A DNA stretch of 24,890 bases from Betaproteobacteria bacterium. Its GTDB lineage: Bacteria > Pseudomonadota > Gammaproteobacteria > Burkholderiales > SG8-39. Below, in pieces: positions 1 through 8,308 of this stretch (position 1 is the stretch's first letter; the number at the start of each line of letters is the position of its first letter). Below the pieces are notes generated by a model, which worked only from the letters and a program-made list of their open reading frames with translations, ran no database searches and was not told the DNA's origin. Where the stretch lies: the NCBI GenBank assembly GCA_029858545.1, contig JAOUFA010000008.1:1-24890 (forward strand). The letters are read 5' to 3'. Position numbers and translations under genes: made by a program.

Positions 1-150
1 CAGCCGCGCTATGTCATGTCAAAAGGTGCGCCGCAAATGCTGATGACTGCGCCGGTCTTCAATCACAGCGATGCGGAACTGATCTTTCTCGAAAGCCTGG
101 TCGGGCGCGAGCCGCCGTTCTATGGGCCGGGATACCGCCGGGAGTACTAA
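1..150 (+). CDS. 3' end of an unrecognised gene (partial)
   Basis: An open frame enters from the left edge and ends at TAA 148-150, giving the last 49 residues of a protein. The piece reads as coding: it is rich in Pro, Phe, Tyr and Leu, includes LMTAPVFNHSDAELIFLES, and ends in GPGYRREY. I do not recognise the family and assign no function. Its stop overlaps the stop of the convergent valS gene by two bases, so there is no room for a separate terminator between them. The start and most of the gene lie outside the window. Confidence 0.65.
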   Translation, partial: QPRYVMSKGAPQMLMTAPVFNHSDAELIFLESLVGREPPFYGPGYRREY

Positions 151-2942
151 GCGCGGTCGGCCAGTCTGGAGAGTTGCGGGCGCAGCTTTGCGAGGGTGTC
201 TTCGAACCCCGCCAGGCGGGCACGAAACTGCTCCACGACTTTCGCCGGCGCGCGCTCGACGAAGGAACCGTTCTCCAGTTGCGCGCGACATTTCTCCGAT
301 TCGCTCTCGATGCGCGCGATCTCCTTGGCGAGTCGATCGCGTTCAGCTGCGATGTCGATTTCGACATGAAGCATCACGCGCAAGGGTCCGACCACCGCAA
401 CCGGCGCATCGGCAGCGGGGAATTCATTCACTGCGACAACCGATTCGAGCCGTGCGAGCGCCTGCGCGTAGGGAGCAATCTTCTCTGTCGCGGCGTGGTC
501 TCCCGCGACATACAGCGGCACGCGCTGCTGTGGCGATATGTTCATCTCGCCGCGTAGATTGCGGCAGGCGTCGATCAGCTGTTTGGTGAGCGCCATATCG
601 GTTTCGGCGGGCTCGTCGAGCCGCTCCGCTTGTGCCCTCGGATAGGGCGCAAGCATGATCGTCGCCCCACTGCTGCCGGCGAGCGGGGCGACCTTTTGCC
701 ACAACTCCTCGGTGATGAACGGAATCAAGGGGTGCGCGAGCCGCAGCACCGCGTCGAGAACGCGCACTAACGTCCTGCGCGTCGCGCGCTGAATGGTTTC
801 GTCGGTCGATTGCAGCTGCACTTTGGCGAGCTCCAGGTACCAGTCGCAGTACTCGTCCCAGACGAAGCGGTAGATTGCATTGGCGACGTTGTCGAGGCGG
901 TACTCGGCAAAGCCTTTTTCCACCTCTGCCTCGGTCCTTTGCAGCAGACTCACGATCCAACGGTCGACGAAAGAAGGCGCGCGCGGTGCGGCGTCGTCCA
1001 GCCCACAGTCCCTGTCCTCCGTGTTCATCAGCACGAAGCGCGTCGCGTTCCAAAGCTTGTTGCAGAAGTTCCGGTAACCCTCGCAGCGCTTGAAGTCGAA
1101 ATTGACGTTACGCCCGAGGCTTGCGTAGGCGGCCATGGTGAAACGCAGCGCGTCCGCGCCGTAGGCGGGAATGCCGTCCGGGAATTCCTTCCGCGTGCGC
1201 GCGCGGATCTTCGGTGCTTCCTCGGGTTTGCGAAGTCCGGTGGTGCGTTTTTCGAGCAACGGGGCGAGAGCGATGCCTTCGATCAGGTCTACCGGATCGA
1301 TCGTATTGCCCTCGGATTTGGACATCTTCTTGCCTTCGTGGTCACGCACGATGCCGTGGATGTACACGTCACGAAACGGAACACGACCGGTGAACCAGGT
1401 CGTCATCATGATCATGCGCGCGACCCAGAAGAAGATGATCTCGTAGCCGGTGACGAGCACCGAAGAGGGCAGATACAGGTCGTAGGCGCGCTTGTCTTCG
1501 CCTTGGGGATTCGGCCAGCCGAGCGTCGAGTGGCAGACCAACGCGGAGGAGAACCAGGTGTCGAGCACGTCCGGATCGCGCCGCAGGGCCTTGCCGCCCG
1601 CCTGCCGGCGCGCATCCGCCTCGCTGCGCCCGACGTAGATATTGCCCGCCTCGTCGTACCAGGCGGGAATCTGGTGCCCCCACCAGAGCTGGCGTGAGAT
1701 GCACCAGTCCTGGATGTTCTTCATCCACTGGTGATAGGTGTTGATCCAGTTTTCTGGATAGAACTTCACCTCGCCCTGCTCGACCCGCTCGCGCGCGAGT
1801 TGGGCAATCGATTTGCCGGGATGAGGGGAATTCGCCTCCCCTTGTTTCGACATCGCGACGAACCACTGGTCGGTGAGCATCGGCTCGACCGCCGCGCCGG
1901 TGCGGCCGCAGCGCGGCACCATCAGGCGGTGCGCCTTGACCGACTCGAGCAGTCCCAGCGCCTTCAGGTCGCGCACGATGTGCTCGCGCGCCTCATAGCG
2001 GTCGAGCCCCCGGTAGGGTGCGGCGCCATGATCGTTGATACGCGCATCGAGCGTGAAGATCGCGATCGCCTCAAGGCCGTGGCGCTGACCGACCTGCCAG
2101 TCATTGAGGTCGTGCGCGGGCGTGACCTTGACGCAGCCGGTGCCGAACTCGCGATCGACATAGTCGTCGGCAATGACGGGGATCGTGCGATCGCAAAGCG
2201 GTAGTACGACCCGCTTGCCGACCAGCGCGCGATAGCGCTCGTCCTCGGGATGCACCATTACCGCGACGTCGCCGAGCATGGTCTCGGGACGGGTGGTGGC
2301 GACGGTCAGATGACCGCTGCCGTCTTCCAGCGGATAGCGAATGTGCCAAAGGTACCCGTCCTCTTCCTCGCTCTCCACTTCGAGGTCGGACACCGCGGTG
2401 AGCAGCACCGGATCCCAGTTGACCAGGCGCTTGCCGCGGTAGATGAGTCCCTGCTCGTAGAGGCGCACGAAGGTCTCGACCACGACGTGCGAAAGCTTCT
2501 CGTCCATGGTGAAGTACTCGCGGTCCCAGTCGCAGGAGTCGCCCAGGCGGCGCATCTGCGCCGTGATCGTCGAACCCGATTGCTGTTTCCACTCCCAGAC
2601 TTTCTCGACGAACTTTTCGCGCCCGAGGTCGTGGCGCGATATCCCCTGTTGCTCGAGCTGCCGCTCGACGACAATCTGCGTCGCAATCCCTGCATGGTCG
2701 GTGCCCGGGAGCCACAGCGTGTTGTCGCCGCGCATGCGGTGATAGCGCGTCCACGCGTCCATGATCGTTTGATTGAAGGCGTGCCCCATGTGCAGCACAC
2801 CGGTTACGTTCGGGGGCGGCAACTGGATGCAAAATGAGGGCCGCGAGCGGTCGGCGCCGGCGGCAAAAAGGCCGTCCGACTCCCAGCGGCCGTACCAGCG
2901 CTTTTCGACTTCAGCGGGGTCGAAGCTCTTCGCGAGTGTCAT
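147..2942 (-). CDS. valS: Valyl-tRNA synthetase
   Basis: Class I aminoacyl-tRNA synthetase that charges tRNA-Val in the cytoplasm. The protein is 931 residues from ATG 2942, normal for bacterial ValS. The HIGH-type signature is HMGH at residues 51-54, inside PPPNVTGVLHMGH. The KMSKS loop is at residues 539-543. Between them lies the editing domain region, including TTRPETMLGD. The C-terminus is the expected helical arm, with AAERDRLAKEIARIESESEK. An upstream in-frame TTG at 2954 would add four residues; ATG 2942 is preferred because the family begins close to the AKSFDPAEVEKRWY block. No clear Shine-Dalgarno precedes either start. It is the last gene of the minus-strand pepA-holC-ORF-valS group. 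A strong hairpin with a U-rich tail lies just upstream and may control it. Confidence 0.97.
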   Translation of the reverse strand: MTLAKSFDPAEVEKRWYGRWESDGLFAAGADRSRPSFCIQLPPPNVTGVLHMGHAFNQTIMDAWTRYHRMRGDNTLWLPGTDHAGIATQIVVERQLEQQGISRHDLGREKFVEKVWEWKQQSGSTITAQMRRLGDSCDWDREYFTMDEKLSHVVVETFVRLYEQGLIYRGKRLVNWDPVLLTAVSDLEVESEEEDGYLWHIRYPLEDGSGHLTVATTRPETMLGDVAVMVHPEDERYRALVGKRVVLPLCDRTIPVIADDYVDREFGTGCVKVTPAHDLNDWQVGQRHGLEAIAIFTLDARINDHGAAPYRGLDRYEAREHIVRDLKALGLLESVKAHRLMVPRCGRTGAAVEPMLTDQWFVAMSKQGEANSPHPGKSIAQLARERVEQGEVKFYPENWINTYHQWMKNIQDWCISRQLWWGHQIPAWYDEAGNIYVGRSEADARRQAGGKALRRDPDVLDTWFSSALVCHSTLGWPNPQGEDKRAYDLYLPSSVLVTGYEIIFFWVARMIMMTTWFTGRVPFRDVYIHGIVRDHEGKKMSKSEGNTIDPVDLIEGIALAPLLEKRTTGLRKPEEAPKIRARTRKEFPDGIPAYGADALRFTMAAYASLGRNVNFDFKRCEGYRNFCNKLWNATRFVLMNTEDRDCGLDDAAPRAPSFVDRWIVSLLQRTEAEVEKGFAEYRLDNVANAIYRFVWDEYCDWYLELAKVQLQSTDETIQRATRRTLVRVLDAVLRLAHPLIPFITEELWQKVAPLAGSSGATIMLAPYPRAQAERLDEPAETDMALTKQLIDACRNLRGEMNISPQQRVPLYVAGDHAATEKIAPYAQALARLESVVAVNEFPAADAPVAVVGPLRVMLHVEIDIAAERDRLAKEIARIESESEKCRAQLENGSFVERAPAKVVEQFRARLAGFEDTLAKLRPQLSRLADRA

Positions 2943-2945
2943 GGG

Positions 2946-2991
2946 CAAAAACAAGCGCGGCGCGCTGTTCCGCCCGGAACCGACGCGCCGC
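2946..2991 (-). terminator. Hairpin plus U-tract before valS (terminator or attenuator)
   Basis: In the minus-strand transcript an outer stem pairs 2984-2991 with 2957-2964 (GCGGCGCG with CGCGCCGC, eight perfect pairs). An inner stem pairs 2976-2980 with 2067+900=2967-2971 (GTTCC with GGAAC) around a four-base loop. Only a 3x2 internal loop separates the stems. Right after the hairpin comes GCTTGTTTTTGCCC and then the valS ATG. This is the layout of a rho-independent terminator, placed 14 nt before the start codon and about 50 nt after the stop of the preceding gene. It could end the pepA-holC transcript or attenuate valS. The structure is seen in the sequence; the function is inferred. Confidence 0.55.
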
Positions 2992-3010
2992 TGAAGTTGG
3001 AATGAGGTGA

Positions 3011-3039
3011 ATTATAAAGGCTGCGGGGCACGCGGTCCC
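3011..3039 (-). promoter_or_regulatory. Candidate sigma-70 promoter for valS
   Basis: On the minus strand a perfect TATAAT lies at 3016-3011, with GGGACC at 3039-3034, exactly 17 bases upstream (three of six matches to TTGACA). The predicted transcript starts near 3004, giving a leader of about 60 nt that contains the hairpin at 2957-2991. The -35 box overlaps the 3' end of the preceding gene by none or a few bases only. The -10 box is strong and the -35 weak. Confidence 0.45.
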
Positions 3040-3042
3040 GCT

Positions 3043-3477
3043 CTAGCGCTTGCGCGCGCGCTTCTCTGGCGCGGCCGGGGGCGGAGGGGGGAAGCGTTCC
3101 GCAAGCGCGCGCGCAACCGATGCGGCGACGGCCGCGCGCACGATTTCCCGCATGGTTTCTCCCAGTTCGGTGCGCAAATAACCCAGGCTCTGCTCGATCG
3201 CCTGATGTACCGCAGACGAGAGGCGCTCCTCGATCACTCGGTCGAGATCTCCGCCCAATTGTTCCATGATCGTGCGCTGGAGTTCGTCGGCCAGCGCCTC
3301 GAGCGCATCGTGGCTTCCGATCTTCGCGGGCAGCGCACCCGTGCCCAGATCAACGATGTCGGTGAGTACCGGGACTTGGGCGGACGCGGAAGCCTGCGCA
3401 TGGCGATGGCTGTCAAGCAGTGCATCGACGCGACTGAGCAGCGGGTCCGACTCGGGCGGGCGGCGTGCCTTGCTCAA
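3043..3477 (-). CDS. Small uncharacterised protein between holC and valS
   Basis: A 144-residue protein beginning at TTG 3477, which overlaps the holC stop as TTGA; this suggests translational coupling. Longer readings of this frame run through holC and are shadows of it. The N-terminus (SKARRPPESDPLLSRVDALL) is basic. The middle has acidic helical segments (DALEALADELQRTIMEQL, HQAIEQSLGYLRTEL), and the tail is PPPPPAAPEKRARKR. There is no signal peptide or membrane segment. A small ORF at this position, between holC and valS, is a recurring arrangement in betaproteobacteria as I recall it. Function unknown. The length and composition would fit a helical adaptor, but that is a guess. Confidence 0.75.
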   Translation of the reverse strand: MSKARRPPESDPLLSRVDALLDSHRHAQASASAQVPVLTDIVDLGTGALPAKIGSHDALEALADELQRTIMEQLGGDLDRVIEERLSSAVHQAIEQSLGYLRTELGETMREIVRAAVAASVARALAERFPPPPPAAPEKRARKR

Positions 3478-3908
3478 GTTCGGTTCCCCTGTGTGGCGAG
3501 ATCGTGACTTTCGATCGCGTAGCCCCGGTCGCGGTAGAACTTGTAGCGGGCGCGGCCGGCGTCGCGGTCTTGCGCATCGGTAGACACGATTTCCAGCAGT
3601 CTGTCGAAACGCGCGAAATGCGGAGGGGAATCCGCTGCAAGGTTGAGCAGCAGTTCGCAGCCGTCGGGAGTCTCGGTGTCCGAGGCAATCAGCACCGGGG
3701 TTTCGGCAACCAGCGCGTCGCCCGCGTGGCAGTGCGGCACGAAGCCGATCGCAGGCCAAGTCCACAGCATACGATCGATACTTTGCGCAATGTTGCTCTG
3801 CGGCGCGTAGATGAGCAGGCGCTTCCTGTGCTCCATCGCCTTGCCTGCGAGCCGGCAGGCCACCTGAAGCTTGTCACCAGCGTTGAAGTAGAAGTCGATG
3901 CTTGTCAC
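3474..3908 (-). CDS. holC: DNA polymerase III chi subunit
   Basis: Chi links the clamp-loader complex (through psi) to single-stranded-DNA-binding protein during replication. The protein starts TSIDFYFNAGDKLQVACRLAGKAM, the typical N-terminal strand and helix of the family. It continues with RLLIYAPQSNIAQSIDRMLWTW and a C-terminal YKFYRDRGYAIESHDL block. From GTG 3908 it is 144 residues, close to the E. coli length of about 147. GTG 3908 is chosen because it lies directly before the conserved TxxxFYF start; the frame runs further upstream only into pepA. It begins 14 bases after the pepA stop, and its own stop overlaps the next start. The pepA-holC-valS order is classic for Gammaproteobacteria and Betaproteobacteria. 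Confidence 0.93.
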   Translation of the reverse strand: MTSIDFYFNAGDKLQVACRLAGKAMEHRKRLLIYAPQSNIAQSIDRMLWTWPAIGFVPHCHAGDALVAETPVLIASDTETPDGCELLLNLAADSPPHFARFDRLLEIVSTDAQDRDAGRARYKFYRDRGYAIESHDLATQGNRT

Positions 3909-3922
3909 GATCCACCGGACGG

Positions 3923-5437
3923 TCAGTCCTTCGCCGCGCCCGTGTGGCGAAGAACGAAACGAACAAGCAGCGGTACCGGCCGGCCGGTAGATCCCTTGTC
4001 GCGCCCGCTCTTCCACGCGGTTCCTGCGATATCGAGATGCGCCCAGCGCAGCTTCTTCGTGAAGCGCGATAGATAGCAGGCGGCGGTGACGCTGCCAGCC
4101 GGGCGCCCGCCGATGTTCGCCATGTCGGCGAAGTTGGAACGCAACTGTTCCTGGTAGTCCTCCCAGAGCGGCATCTGCCACGCGCGGTCCCAGCTGTCAT
4201 CGCCCGCGGCGATGATTTCGTCGGCGAGCTTCTGGTCGTTGGCGAACAGTCCGCTTGCGACATGGCCGAGCGCGATGACACAGGCGCCGGTGAGCGTCGC
4301 GATATCGACCGTCACTTCGGGCTTGAAGCGCTCGACGTAGGTGAGCGCGTCGCACAGGATCAGGCGACCCTCGGCATCGGTATTGAGGATTTCGACGGTC
4401 TGGCCGGAGAGCGTGGTGACGACATCGCCAGGCTTGCTTGCCGCGCCGCCGGGCATGTTCTCGCAGGCGGGAATGACGCCGATTACGTTCACCGGTGCTC
4501 GCATGCCGGCCAGCGCGCGCAACGCGCCGAATACGCTCGCCGCACCCGACATGTCGAATTTCATTTCATCCATTTCGGCACCGGGTTTGAGGGAGATTCC
4601 GCCGGTATCGAAGGTGATGCCCTTGCCGACGAGTACCATCGGCGCGCGACCCTTGCTTCCGCCCGAATAGCGCAGCACGATCAGCTTGGGCGGCAGGTGC
4701 GAACCCTTGGTGACCGACAGGAGCGCCCCCATGCCGAGCTTTTCCATGTCACGGCGTTCGAGGACCTCGATCCCGAGGCGGTACTGGCGCGCGAGCTTGC
4801 GCGCCTCGTCCGCGAGGTAGCCGGGCGTGCAGATATTGGAGGGAAGATTGCCCAGTGTGCGGGCGAGATCGACACCATCGGCGGTGGCGGCGGCTTCGTC
4901 GAGCACCTTGGCGGCGCGCAACATTCCGCTTGCCTCGGCGAAGGCGATGGTGACCGCGCCGAGCACGGAGGGCGAAGATTTCTTCTGCGTCTTCAGCTCG
5001 TCGAACCGATAGAAGGCGTCGCGCAATCCGAGAACGAGTTGGCGGATATTCCAGGTCGCAGGCCGTTTGCCGATCTTCGTTTCGGCGAGGAATATGGTGG
5101 CGTCCCGTGCGCCCGTGTCCTTCAGGGCATTGGCCGCGCCGCGCACCGCTTCGCGATAAGCGGTCTCGTTGAGATCAGCGGGCTCCCCCAAGCCAACAAG
5201 TAGTACGCGCTCGGCGGCGATGCCCGGAATGTCCCGCAATAAGAGCGTCGAACCGGGTTTGCACGAGAGGTCACCATGCGCGATTACCGCACGCAGTGCG
5301 CCGCTTGATGCCCGGTCGGCAATTCGGGCGGCATCGCCGAACACCCCACCGGCGCGCTTTGCATCACGCAGCACGCCAAGTACCAGGCAACCAGTCTTTA
5401 CGCGCTCGGGCGAGAGGGCTTTTGTGCTAAATTTCAT
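3923..5437 (-). CDS. pepA: Leucyl aminopeptidase (M17)
   Basis: Cytosolic two-metal aminopeptidase that trims N-terminal residues from peptides. In E. coli PepA also binds DNA at cer/carAB; whether this one does is unknown. It is 504 residues, the normal length. The M17 signature NTDAEGRL is at residues 352-359. The metal-binding block VGKGITFDTGGISLKPG lies about 85 residues before it, followed by EMDEMKFDMSGAA. ATG 5437 is chosen because GGAGAAG sits seven to thirteen bases upstream and the encoded MKFSTKALSPERVKTG fits the family start; the frame stays open for 31 further codons without family-like content. It is the first gene of the minus-strand group and divergent from lptF, a conserved arrangement. 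Confidence 0.97.
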   Translation of the reverse strand: MKFSTKALSPERVKTGCLVLGVLRDAKRAGGVFGDAARIADRASSGALRAVIAHGDLSCKPGSTLLLRDIPGIAAERVLLVGLGEPADLNETAYREAVRGAANALKDTGARDATIFLAETKIGKRPATWNIRQLVLGLRDAFYRFDELKTQKKSSPSVLGAVTIAFAEASGMLRAAKVLDEAAATADGVDLARTLGNLPSNICTPGYLADEARKLARQYRLGIEVLERRDMEKLGMGALLSVTKGSHLPPKLIVLRYSGGSKGRAPMVLVGKGITFDTGGISLKPGAEMDEMKFDMSGAASVFGALRALAGMRAPVNVIGVIPACENMPGGAASKPGDVVTTLSGQTVEILNTDAEGRLILCDALTYVERFKPEVTVDIATLTGACVIALGHVASGLFANDQKLADEIIAAGDDSWDRAWQMPLWEDYQEQLRSNFADMANIGGRPAGSVTAACYLSRFTKKLRWAHLDIAGTAWKSGRDKGSTGRPVPLLVRFVLRHTGAAKD

Positions 5438-5588
5438 CGCTTCTCCATGAAGTTTCCAGCGATTGCGGCGATGAGCGCCGCCCGGGGAACGAATCCGGAT
5501 GTCGGCTCCGGCCGGCGCAGATGATCGCATGTTTTGCGTCCAGCCGAGAAGGGCGTCATCCGGTCGGGAAGGGTGTTGACAAGGGAAA

Positions 5589-6671
5589 ATGATCTTTTAT
5601 CGATCTTTGCTGAGGGAATTCGCGGGCATGGCCGGCGCGGTGTTTCTCGCGCTTACCGCGATCGCCCTCACGACGCGTCTCGTGCGTCTGCTCGGGCGGG
5701 CTGCCGGTGGCAAGATTCCGACCGACGTGGTATTTGCATTTCTCGGGTTCTTTACCCTTAGCATGCTGCCGGTTCTGCTGTCGCTGACGCTTTTCGTGGC
5801 GGTGCTGTCGACGCTCACTCGCAGCTATCGCGATTCGGAGATGGTGGTGTGGTTCAGTTCCGGTCTGTCGCTTGTAGCGTGGTTGCGACCGGTCTTGACT
5901 TTCGCGCTGCCCATCGTGTTGGTGGTCGGTGGGCTTTCATTCCTCATCTCCCCTTGGGCATCGAAGAAGGCCGAGGAGTTCGACGCTCGAATCCAGGCCC
6001 GCGACGACGTTTCACGGATCAATCCCGGGGTGTTCGGCGAGTCCTCCGGCGGTGAGCGCGTATTTTTCGTCGAGTCGGTGTCGGGCGATCGCAATGCGGC
6101 GCAGAATGTCTTCGTTGAATCGATCCAGCACCAGAAAAGCGGGGTGATGGTGAGCGCGGCGGGGCGTGCCGAGACGGCGCCGAGCGGTGACAGATTCCTG
6201 GTGCTGGAAAAAGGCCGGCGTTACGACGGCAAGCCCGGAGAGGCGGATTTTCGCGTGATGGAGTTCGAGCGCTACGCAGCACGCATTGAGACGAAGGAGA
6301 GCGTGCGAAGCGGCGATACTTACCGTAATCTGTCGAGCGTGCCCACCGCGCGACTTCTCGGCAGCTCGAGTGCCGCGTATCAGGGTGAACTGGTGTGGCG
6401 CATAGGAATCCCGCTTTCAGCTCTGCTCCTCGCACTGCTGGCGATTCCCATGAGTTTCGTGAATCCGCGTGCCGGACGGTCAGCCAATTTGCTGCTTGCG
6501 CTGTTTGCTTACATGCTCTACTCGAACCTGTTGTCGATCGTGCAGGCGCGTGTGGCGCAAGGCAACCTCGATTTCGCGGTAGGGTGGTGGGTCGTGCATG
6601 CGGTCATGCTGGGTCTGCTCGTCGCGCTCTTTGCTATACGCATACGGTTGGTCAAGTGGCGGTTCTTCTAG
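5589..6671 (+). CDS. lptF: LPS export ABC transporter permease LptF
   Basis: YjgP/YjgQ-family inner-membrane protein of the LptB2FGC complex, which extracts lipopolysaccharide from the inner membrane and feeds it to the periplasmic Lpt bridge. The protein has 360 residues. Three membrane segments lie in the first 125 residues (for example VFLALTAIALTTRLVRLL and TLSMLPVLLSLTLFVAVLST). A soluble periplasmic domain spans about 125-265 (ARIQARDDVSRINPGVFGES). Three more membrane segments follow, with IPLSALLLALLAIPMSFVNPR, the typical family block. ATG 5589 has AAGGGA just upstream. It is divergent from pepA across 151 bases. lptG follows after 28 bases. Confidence 0.95.
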   Translation: MIFYRSLLREFAGMAGAVFLALTAIALTTRLVRLLGRAAGGKIPTDVVFAFLGFFTLSMLPVLLSLTLFVAVLSTLTRSYRDSEMVVWFSSGLSLVAWLRPVLTFALPIVLVVGGLSFLISPWASKKAEEFDARIQARDDVSRINPGVFGESSGGERVFFVESVSGDRNAAQNVFVESIQHQKSGVMVSAAGRAETAPSGDRFLVLEKGRRYDGKPGEADFRVMEFERYAARIETKESVRSGDTYRNLSSVPTARLLGSSSAAYQGELVWRIGIPLSALLLALLAIPMSFVNPRAGRSANLLLALFAYMLYSNLLSIVQARVAQGNLDFAVGWWVVHAVMLGLLVALFAIRIRLVKWRFF

Positions 6672-6699
6672 TCACGGATTGGATCACGAGCGCCGCTCC

Positions 6700-7779
6700 G
6701 TGACTTCGGGTGTTCTACAGCGCTACCTGGCGCGACAGATCTATGCCGCGGTCGGGTTTACGTTGTTCGGATTTCTATGCCTGTTCGCGTTCTTCGACCT
6801 GGTCGGCGAACTCGGTGATTTGGGTCGCGGCGATTATCGTCTGCCGCAAATGGCGAGCTTCGTGCTGTTTTCCGCGCCGGCGCACGCGTACGAACTGCTT
6901 CCGGTGGTGGTCCTGATCGGTGTGCTGTATGTCATCGCACAGCTCGCAAACACTTCTGAATTTACGGTGATGCGGGGGGCGGGGCTGTCGCCGCGTATCG
7001 CCGCGGGCATACTGCTGAAGATCGGCATCGTATTCGTGCTTGCCACATTCGCGATCGGTGAGTGGGGCGCGCCGCTTGCCGAGCGCACGGCACAGAAGTT
7101 ACGCATGCGTGCCCTTCATGGTCTGATAGGAGTCGATTTGCGCACCGGGTTGTGGTTCAAGGACGAGCGTGCCTTCATCAACGTGCGCGAGGCACAACAG
7201 GCGAGCGTGTTGCATGGCATGCGTATCTACGAGTTCGACAGTGAACAGCGTCTATTTCAACTGAGCGCCGCCGAGCAGGCCGAATATCGCGGCGACGGGT
7301 TGTGGGCGCTCAGCGACGTTGTTCAGACGCGCTTCACCTCGCAGGGGCCGCGCCGGGCGAAACACACCCGGGCGGAGTGGCGATCGAGCGTGACGCCGGA
7401 GATGCTGGAGGTCCTGATCGTCGTGCCCGATCAGATGTCGATCTGGGGCCTCTATCAGTATGCCGGGCATTTGGCGGCAAACCGGCAAGAGACCGGACGC
7501 TACGAGATCGCAATGTGGAAGAAGGTGTTTTATCCGTTCGCGACCCTGGTAATGATGGCGTTGGCGCTGCCATTTGCCTACGTCCATGCGCGTAGCGGAA
7601 TGGTTGGCTTGAAAGTCTTTGTCGGCATCATGCTGGGTATCCTGTTTCACATGCTTAATGGGCTTTTTGCGCACGTCGCTTTGCTGCGTGACTGGCCGCC
7701 GGCGGCCGCCGCGGCATTGCCCAGCGCGTTGTTCCTCGGCGGTGCCGCGGGGATGATGTGGTGGGTGAACCGACGTTAG
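6700..7779 (+). CDS. lptG: LPS export ABC transporter permease LptG
   Basis: Partner of LptF in the LptB2FG extractor. From GTG 6700 it is 359 residues, the expected family length. It starts TSGVLQRYLARQIYAAVGFT, matching the family N-terminus. The membrane segments are at about 15-35, 55-80 and 100-125. There is a periplasmic domain with FKDERAFINVREAQQ, and C-terminal segments with MWKKVFYPFATLVMMALALPF and FVGIMLGILFHMLNGLFAHV, which are characteristic of LptG. GTG is chosen because the frame upstream lies inside lptF and encodes unrelated sequence; there is no good ATG. The Shine-Dalgarno is weak. The gene ends 22 bases before the stop of the convergent RDD gene, with no clear terminator between. 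Confidence 0.95.
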   Translation: MTSGVLQRYLARQIYAAVGFTLFGFLCLFAFFDLVGELGDLGRGDYRLPQMASFVLFSAPAHAYELLPVVVLIGVLYVIAQLANTSEFTVMRGAGLSPRIAAGILLKIGIVFVLATFAIGEWGAPLAERTAQKLRMRALHGLIGVDLRTGLWFKDERAFINVREAQQASVLHGMRIYEFDSEQRLFQLSAAEQAEYRGDGLWALSDVVQTRFTSQGPRRAKHTRAEWRSSVTPEMLEVLIVVPDQMSIWGLYQYAGHLAANRQETGRYEIAMWKKVFYPFATLVMMALALPFAYVHARSGMVGLKVFVGIMLGILFHMLNGLFAHVALLRDWPPAAAAALPSALFLGGAAGMMWWVNRR

Positions 7780-7801
7780 CGGAAGGAGGGCGTGCGTTCG
7801 A

Positions 7802-8308
7802 TCACGCGCTGCGCACCAAGCGGGTGCCGGCCAGGCGATCGTGCAGAAACTGCCGGTCGCGGTCAACCAGCGCCCAGCCCAGGCCGATGCCGCACACCGC
7901 GAGCGAGGCAAATGACAGCCAGATGTTGTGGCGCGCGAAGGCCGCGGCAACCGCAAGCATAAATCCGCCCACGGTGAAGGTCGCGTACACGAAGCGCACG
8001 AGGGCGAGGCGGGGTGGAACACTCGCGTATCCGGGTGCGACCAATCGGATATGCCAAGCCTTCATGGCGAGAGTCTGGCCGCCCCGAGACCAGCACCAGA
8101 TGAAATATCCTGCGAGCAGGACGACCAGTTGCAACTGTAGTAGATGTCGCAGCCAGCCGTCTACCTGCTGTCCGCCGCTCGCGAAGAAGAATGCCCAGGT
8201 GCCCGCAAAGGCGACCGCAAAAAGAAGCAGGCCCTCGTAGACCATACTGGCGAGGCGCCGCGCAATGCTCGGGGCCTCGCCCGCATGGGGGGCTGCGGTA
8301 CCGTTCAC
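7802..8308 (-). CDS. RDD family membrane protein
   Basis: A 168-residue membrane protein. It has an N-terminal ARRLASMVYEGLLLFAVAFAGTWAFFF segment, a second segment LVVLLAGYFIWCW, the RDD-typical block GGQTLAMKAWHIRLV, a third segment (FMLAVAAAFAR to FASLAVCGIGLGWAL), and a C-terminal DRDRQFLHDRLAGTRLV. The Arg near the first helix and the Asp in HDRLAGT are the residues that give the family its name; the first family Asp appears as Glu here. The start is GTG 8308, overlapping the DUF3106 stop as GTGA, so translation is probably coupled. RDD proteins are broadly distributed and mostly uncharacterised; some are linked to ion transport. It is the last gene of the sigma-factor group. Confidence 0.9.
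   Translation of the reverse strand: MNGTAAPHAGEAPSIARRLASMVYEGLLLFAVAFAGTWAFFFASGGQQVDGWLRHLLQLQLVVLLAGYFIWCWSRGGQTLAMKAWHIRLVAPGYASVPPRLALVRFVYATFTVGGFMLAVAAAFARHNIWLSFASLAVCGIGLGWALVDRDRQFLHDRLAGTRLVRSA

Noticed and set aside
810..1697. A 295-codon plus-strand frame opposite valS
   Set aside because: Antisense shadow of valS with no recognisable domain.
3043..3765. Reading the ORF between holC and valS as a 240-residue protein
   Set aside because: The first 96 residues lie within holC in another frame and are Arg-rich noise. TTG 3477 at the holC stop explains the real part.
4262..5203. A 313-codon plus-strand frame opposite pepA
   Set aside because: Antisense shadow; the M17 signatures are on the other strand.
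5466..5480. Five-pair stem CGGCG-CGCCG upstream of pepA
   Set aside because: So short a stem in GC-rich DNA is expected by chance, and no U-run follows.
5576..5581. TTGACA just before lptF as a -35 box
   Set aside because: The matching -10 would lie inside lptF (about 5599) and reads ATCGAT; transcription would start after the start codon.
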